This document shows positions 48,621 through 53,231 of a stretch of 53,231 nucleotides of DNA, piece by piece; within the stretch, counting starts at the first letter, position 1; the number at the start of each line of letters is the position of its first letter. Made by a program: the position numbers and the translations under genes. A model generated the notes under the pieces. It saw nothing but the letters and a program-made list of their open reading frames with translations, was not told where the DNA came from and searched no databases. Origin of the DNA: an uncultured Oscillospiraceae bacterium (GTDB taxonomy: Bacteria > Bacillota > Clostridia > Oscillospirales > Ruminococcaceae); the NCBI GenBank assembly GCA_934444765.1, contig CAKSDC010000016.1, positions 1 to 53,231 of the forward strand, in the 5' to 3' direction.

Positions 48621-51600
48621 CTATGATAGTATAATACTCTTTAAAGCTATAACATCTTGAACGTTTATAGAACCGTTTCCGTCTACATCATAACTATAGT
48701 CTTTAGAACTGTATATACCTAATACTTTCTTTTTAAGTTCAAGTAAGTCTAAATAGTCCACTTTGCCATTTAAGTTGATATCTCCTGTTAGTTTAGTAGG
48801 TTGAGGAGTAGTATCTTGTGTAGTAGGTGGAGTAGTAACTTCAGTAGTAACAGTAGTAGTTTCGGAAGGAGTAACCTTTTCAAATATCCACTGTTGATTA
48901 GTACTATTTTTAGATACATACTGACTGATATTAGCACCGTTTTCTTTAGACTTTGCACTTACGTCTAAAGCACAACTATCTTTAGAGGCTTTAGTTAGTA
49001 TATTATAAGTGCCGTCTGGATTTGCTACTAACTTAAACAGTTGTGAACTGGTCTTATTTTCTTTTAATATTTGAACGTTAGTACCACTGGCAGACTTTCC
49101 GTCTGCAACGTCTAATAGGTACGTTTTACCGTCTTCTAACATGGAATAGAAGTAGTAGTAACCGTCACCATTAGAAGCCAACTTCCAAGTGTTATGTTTA
49201 GCGTTTTCGGTAGCACTCCATTGCTGAACGTTAGCACCGTCTTGTGCAGAACCCTCTGCAACTTCAAGATATAGTCCGCTATTCACATTTTTAATCATGT
49301 AGTTATAGTCGGTATCTATAGAAGTTCCAGTAGGTTGAGCAGTTATTAAGTTCCACTTTTGAGCGTTAGAACCTATCAACTTAGACTGCATCACGTTAGC
49401 ACCATTCTTAGTAGAACTATCTTGTACGGTTAGACCGCTCTTGTCGTTAGAAGACTTTGTTACTATGTAGTAAGTACCGTCTTCATTTTTAACGAACTTG
49501 AACTTTTGAGCGTCTGCTTTGGTATCTGTATATATTTGAATATTAGTACCGTCATCAGCTTTTCCAAAGTCTAAATCTAATAGATAGGTTATGGTATCTC
49601 CTATTTGAGAGTATAAGTAATAGTAACCGTCACCAGCAGAGAGAACCCTCCAAGTATTATGTACGGCTGAACCGTCTGCACCCCATTGCTGAACGTTAGT
49701 TCCAACTTTTTGAGTGCCACCTGTAACTTCCATATATAGTCCGCTATTTACATTCTGTATCATAAATACTGAACCGTCTACAAGGGTTTCACCCGTTAGA
49801 GGCTTTTCTGGTTCTGTAGGAGTGTTATTAGAGTTCAAGACTGTTACGTTCGGTCTACTTGGTAGTGGTTGGTCTGAACCTAAATAAAAACTTGCGTGTG
49901 GTGGTTGGTTATACGCTATGTTCTGTCCTGCTACTTGATTTCTATACTGAGCATCATGCATTAGAGTAGTAATTCTATAGTCGGTTTCGTAGTCAGTGGA
50001 GTATACTCTAATAGACTTGCTATCACTGGCACGAACTATTAACTCTTCACGCCAATCACCAAATAGGTCAGCCGATAAGCATGGCGTACCTTTAGTAGTA
50101 TTACAAGTATAATAACCGTCTGTAGTTAATAGAGTAGTTAGTTTACCGTCTTCTTGCATCTTAGATATGGTCGCTGGACTGTCTGTGTAACCGTCTAAGA
50201 TTTCACGTTCAAGGTCGCCGTCCCAATAGCTAAGAAAGTTTATAGCCGGTCTACGACATGATAGAGTGTTTCCGTCTCCGTCGAACACGTCGTTGTTTAG
50301 TCCCCAAAACTCTGCACCGTCGTTTCCTGCCCAAACGTTATCGGCACAACATCTTCCCGTATCGTCTGAACCGTCTTTATGGAATATGACTTTACCGTTA
50401 GAAGCGTCTAATAGTGATACGCCATAAGGTTTATCTTCATGACATATCCAAAGTTCAAGACCTTCCCTATTTGGTAGAAAGTCGCCTAAGTGCATAGCGT
50501 CGCCGTGACCTTTATTATAGCACCAAAGCACCGAACCGTCATCATCAAGACAAGTACTACCTAATACAAGTTCTTGTTTACCGTCTCCGTCCACATCGGC
50601 AGGCATACAGTTGTGATTGCCGTCACCGTAGCCGTCTTTAGAGGCATCGTTTCCAGTATCGAAGTACCAACGTTCCACTAACTTTTTATCTTTAACATCG
50701 TAAGCACAAGCAGTCATACGAGTATAGTATCCACGAACGGTAATAGCACTTGGGTGTTCGCCGTCAAGATAGGCTACAGCACCTAAAAATCTATCTACAC
50801 GATTTCCGTACTTATCGCCCCATTTTGAAACCGTTCCACGTTCTGGTTTATACTTAATAGTATCTAAAGCCTTACCAGTAGAACCTTCAAATAGTGTTAA
50901 AAATTCATCACCAGTCAGTACATAACCGTTAGAGTTTCTATAGTCTTTAGAACCGTCCCCGATAGTTACTCCCGTACCGTCTGTAGTGCCGTCGGCAGTC
51001 TTACAGATTAGTTCAGCGTATCCGTCGCTATCGAAGTCTGCTACTAACATTTGAGTATAGTGTGCACCTGCTCGAACGTTTACGCCTAAGTCTATACGCC
51101 ATAGTTTAGTACCGTCTAACTTGTAACAGTCTATGAATACCTTGTCAGTCTTTCCTTTTTGAGAGTTATCCTTTGAGTTTGATGGGTCCCACTTTACGAA
51201 TATTTCGTATTGACCGTCTCCGTCAACGTCTCCGACTGTACAGTCGTTAGGACTATAAGTAACTCCACTGGTTTGACCTTTTGGAACGTCCATAGGAATA
51301 TCGAAGTATGTACTATTACTGATTAGTTTACAAGTTTCAGAACTCTTAACAGAACCGTTTTCTATACTATCTACACGATATACACTATTAGCTGAACCAT
51401 TTTTATCAAGATAGCAAGTAGCCATATCCTTTTCACTGGTGTATATAAGTTGGTCATCACGATATAGTTTGAATATGGTGTTTTCGGTATCGTTTGCTAA
51501 GTATCTCCAACTTACTAACATTCCGTTGCCAGTATTTACAGCGGATATACCACGGTCTAAGTTTTCCACTATAGGACTTCCTACTGCTGAAGCCTGTATA

Positions 51601-51695
51601 GTATTATCGCTATTTGATATACTATATGCTCCAGTACCAGTGATAGCCATAGCTAAGGTTAAAAATATGGATATCTTTTTTAATATGCATTGCAT
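48621..51695 (-). CDS. Rhamnogalacturonan lyase (PL11) with two ricin-type lectin domains and dockerin
   Basis: This secreted pectin-degrading enzyme of about 1024 residues starts with a signal peptide. A PL11 domain (about 40-625) opens with V-E-N-L-D-R-G-I-S-A-V and forms an eight-bladed propeller (repeats such as D-V-D-G-D-G, D-F-D-S-D-G, D-L-F-G-D-W-R-E-E-L). Two ricin-type (RicinB_lectin_2) domains follow (about 640-785 and 795-940; N-V-N-S-G-L-Y-x-E-V starts). A Thr/Pro linker and a full type I dockerin (about 965-1024) end it. An in-frame ATG at 51740 is not supported; AGGGGG lies just before the ATG at 51695. It heads the operon with the LRR gene. Confidence 0.93.
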   Translation of the reverse strand: MQCILKKISIFLTLAMAITGTGAYSISNSDNTIQASAVGSPIVENLDRGISAVNTGNGMLVSWRYLANDTENTIFKLYRDDQLIYTSEKDMATCYLDKNGSANSVYRVDSIENGSVKSSETCKLISNSTYFDIPMDVPKGQTSGVTYSPNDCTVGDVDGDGQYEIFVKWDPSNSKDNSQKGKTDKVFIDCYKLDGTKLWRIDLGVNVRAGAHYTQMLVADFDSDGYAELICKTADGTTDGTGVTIGDGSKDYRNSNGYVLTGDEFLTLFEGSTGKALDTIKYKPERGTVSKWGDKYGNRVDRFLGAVAYLDGEHPSAITVRGYYTRMTACAYDVKDKKLVERWYFDTGNDASKDGYGDGNHNCMPADVDGDGKQELVLGSTCLDDDGSVLWCYNKGHGDAMHLGDFLPNREGLELWICHEDKPYGVSLLDASNGKVIFHKDGSDDTGRCCADNVWAGNDGAEFWGLNNDVFDGDGNTLSCRRPAINFLSYWDGDLEREILDGYTDSPATISKMQEDGKLTTLLTTDGYYTCNTTKGTPCLSADLFGDWREELIVRASDSKSIRVYSTDYETDYRITTLMHDAQYRNQVAGQNIAYNQPPHASFYLGSDQPLPSRPNVTVLNSNNTPTEPEKPLTGETLVDGSVFMIQNVNSGLYMEVTGGTQKVGTNVQQWGADGSAVHNTWRVLSAGDGYYYLYSQIGDTITYLLDLDFGKADDGTNIQIYTDTKADAQKFKFVKNEDGTYYIVTKSSNDKSGLTVQDSSTKNGANVMQSKLIGSNAQKWNLITAQPTGTSIDTDYNYMIKNVNSGLYLEVAEGSAQDGANVQQWSATENAKHNTWKLASNGDGYYYFYSMLEDGKTYLLDVADGKSASGTNVQILKENKTSSQLFKLVANPDGTYNILTKASKDSCALDVSAKSKENGANISQYVSKNSTNQQWIFEKVTPSETTTVTTEVTTPPTTQDTTPQPTKLTGDINLNGKVDYLDLLELKKKVLGIYSSKDYSYDVDGNGSINVQDVIALKSIILS

Positions 51696-51730
51696 AATAA
51701 TTCCCCCTAAAGCAAAATCTATATAAGAAA

Positions 51731-51759
51731 ATATTAACACTAATATTGCACAATGTCAA
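51731..51759 (-). promoter_or_regulatory. Promoter of the PL11 operon
   Basis: On the minus strand TTGACA (51754-51759), a 17-base spacer and TAATAT (51731-51736). It lies downstream of the in-frame ATG at 51740, which supports the later start at 51695. Confidence 0.75.
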
Positions 51760-51800
51760 TGTATTTTTGTGGAATATGTTCAAAAATTTTATAGTATAAA

Positions 51801-51837
51801 AAAAATCACCTTTGACTATCAGTCAAAGATGATTTTT
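51801..51837. terminator. Terminator after the Big_2 protein gene
   Basis: A 17-bp stem with one mismatch (51801-51817 with 51821-51837) and a 3-base loop. A and T runs on both sides fit termination of the minus-strand gene ending at 51862. Confidence 0.85.
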
Positions 51838-51861
51838 GAAATAATGTTTATAATTGCTTAG

Positions 51862-53231
51862 TTATCTGGTTAATATTTGATGTTTTAACTCTATTAAGTC
51901 CATAATGTCTATACGACCGTTACCGTCATAGTCATATTCAGCTACATTCTTAGGAACTATGCCTAATATTTGCTTCTTTAGACTTAATAGGTCTGCTATT
52001 AATGAACCATACTTATCAGTAACTGTGATAGTAAACGTTGCGGTTTGACCGTATATATCGGTAACTGTAATAGTAGTCTTGCCACGTGATACACCTGTTA
52101 TAACTCCGTTATTAGTAACGGTAGCTATAGAAGTATCGTTCGATTTGCAACTCTTGATAGTATTAGTTCCCTTGATGTTGTAAGTTCCCCTAACGTTTAC
52201 GCTACCAGAAGTTGGACTTATCTTGAAAGTTGGATTAGTTACTGTTACTTGATATGTAGTAGTTAAGGTCTTATCTGCACTTACTATTGTAATAGTAGCA
52301 GTACCTTTAGCTACAGCCGTAATCTTACCAGTGCTATCGATAGTAGCTACTCCAGTATTGCTTGAAGTTGCAGTTCCACCATTTATACTAACAGTTCTGG
52401 TATTACCTACTACTAAACTGATGTTCTTACCAGTAGTAGACTTCTTTACTGTAACTTTAAAAGTAGCAGTCTGTCCATAGATATCTGTAACCGTAATAGT
52501 AGCTATACCATTAGATACACCAGTTATAACGCCAGAAGCTGTAACTGTAGCTATTGCAGTATTATCAGACTTACAACTCTTGATAGTATTAGTACCCTTT
52601 ATAGAATAAGTTTCTTTAACGTTTATAGTAGCTGAACTTGATGTTAGACTAAATTTTGGGTTCTTAACTGATACTTGATATGTAGTAGTTAAAGTTTTGT
52701 CCGCACTTACTACTGTGATAGTAGCAGTACCTTTTGCTATTGCTTTTATATTTCCATTTCCGTCGATAGTAGCTACTCCAGTATTGCTTGAGGTTGCAGT
52801 TCCACCGTTTAAAGCTATCTTTTGAGTATCTCCAACCGTTAAGTCTATATTCTTACCACTTACAGTATTCTTAACGGTGATAGTAAACGTTGCAGTTTGA
52901 CCATAGATATCAGTAACTTTAATAGTAGCTATACCGTTAGACTTACCAGTTATAACTCCATTATTTGAACCTGTAGCCACTGCCTCATTATTAGACTTAC
53001 AACTCTTAATAGCGTTGCTTCCCTTGATTGTATAAGTTCCACCAACGTTTATAGTAGCTGAACTTGGTGTTAGACTAAATGCAGGATTATTAACTGTTAT
53101 AGTAAAATTAGCAGTCTGTCCATAGATATCTGTAACCGTTATAGTAGTCTTACCTTTAGACTTACCAGTTATAGTTCCATTACTTGAAACTGTAGCCACT
53201 GCCTCATTATTAGACTTATAACTCTTAATAG
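51862..53231 (-). CDS. Big_2-repeat surface protein with dockerin-like C terminus, truncated by window edge
   Basis: The frame stays open to the last base, so only the C-terminal 456 residues are seen. They hold about five Big_2 (bacterial Ig-like) repeats of two alternating kinds: one ends in I-T-V-T-D-I-Y-G-Q-T-A-T-F-T-I-T-V, the other has S-N-T-G-V-A-T-I-D. The last 50 residues are dockerin-like: a helix without a calcium loop (L-I-A-D-L-L-S-L-K-K-Q-I-L), then a normal half (D-Y-D-G-N-G-R-I-D-I-M-D-L-I-E-L-K). An ATG at 53199 lies inside a repeat and is not a likely start. The repeats are close at the DNA level, so copy number may vary between strains. Confidence 0.85.
   Translation of the reverse strand, partial: IKSYKSNNEAVATVSSNGTITGKSKGKTTITVTDIYGQTANFTITVNNPAFSLTPSSATINVGGTYTIKGSNAIKSCKSNNEAVATGSNNGVITGKSNGIATIKVTDIYGQTATFTITVKNTVSGKNIDLTVGDTQKIALNGGTATSSNTGVATIDGNGNIKAIAKGTATITVVSADKTLTTTYQVSVKNPKFSLTSSSATINVKETYSIKGTNTIKSCKSDNTAIATVTASGVITGVSNGIATITVTDIYGQTATFKVTVKKSTTGKNISLVVGNTRTVSINGGTATSSNTGVATIDSTGKITAVAKGTATITIVSADKTLTTTYQVTVTNPTFKISPTSGSVNVRGTYNIKGTNTIKSCKSNDTSIATVTNNGVITGVSRGKTTITVTDIYGQTATFTITVTDKYGSLIADLLSLKKQILGIVPKNVAEYDYDGNGRIDIMDLIELKHQILTR

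Noticed and set aside
51696..51740. N-terminal extension of the PL11 protein to the ATG at 51740
   Set aside because: The extension would begin within the promoter -10 region and lacks a ribosome site; AGGGGG directly precedes the ATG at 51695.
51900..53231. CRISPR-like repeat array
   Set aside because: The repeats are coding, in frame, long and encode Big_2 domains; there are no short repeats with unique spacers.

Overview
The window looks like the chromosome of a low-GC, spore-forming, fibre-degrading Firmicute close to Ruminococcus (Oscillospiraceae). Six secreted proteins end in whole or partial type I dockerins. They include a GH9 cellulase, a PL11 rhamnogalacturonan lyase, a BspA-like leucine-rich protein and a Big_2-repeat protein. 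A 29-codon gene matches SpoVM, a sporulation protein. Lysyl-tRNA synthetase is of the class I type. Promoters are strong sigma-A matches with 17-base spacers, and codon use favours ATA, CTA and GTA.

Left third (1-24.1 kb): a contractile injection system (CIS) locus. Two plus-strand genes at the left edge (the second a LysM tube/baseplate protein) converge on a long minus-strand operon. That operon starts at a promoter near 21.88 kb and runs to 1.46 kb. In order it encodes a gpD-like spike base, a gp5-like OB-fold spike, gp25, two baseplate J proteins, a gpI-like tail protein, a baseplate or fibre-like protein with an Ig-like end, a single-pass pseudokinase-like protein, a membrane-anchored MORN-repeat protein, a DUF4255 (Pvc16-type) protein, a DUF4280 PAAR-like tip, two large paralogous membrane sensors with degenerate class III cyclase domains, and a membrane-anchored TPR protein. 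Divergent from it are an Xre-type regulator and a pseudokinase with a zinc ribbon. I read this as a membrane-linked, signal-controlled CIS. Sheath and inner-tube genes are not in the window and may lie to the left.

Middle (24.1-30.5 kb): class I LysRS with an added C-terminal OB domain, a small dockerin protein, a bacterial PARG-type macrodomain enzyme, spoVM, a winged-helix protein, and a small island of foreign look. The island holds an internally deleted IS605-type element with the 3' end of tnpB, the last part of a toxin, its SUKH-3 immunity gene, and a second tiny fused IS605 end.

Right half (30.5-53.2 kb): secreted and sensory functions. These are the GH9-CBM3-dockerin cellulase; a solute-binding lipoprotein in an operon with a Cache-GGDEF-EAL protein; a DUF4430 protein and an alpha/alpha-toroid dockerin protein that together resemble a split transcobalamin/intrinsic factor; an SH3b lipoprotein; a PHP-family histidinol phosphatase; a TerD-domain protein with a long repeat-bearing leader; quinolinate synthase; an operon of PL11 lyase, leucine-rich protein and a TIGR04076 protein; and the C-terminal part of a Big_2 surface protein that runs off the right edge. 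No tRNA, rRNA or CRISPR array was seen.
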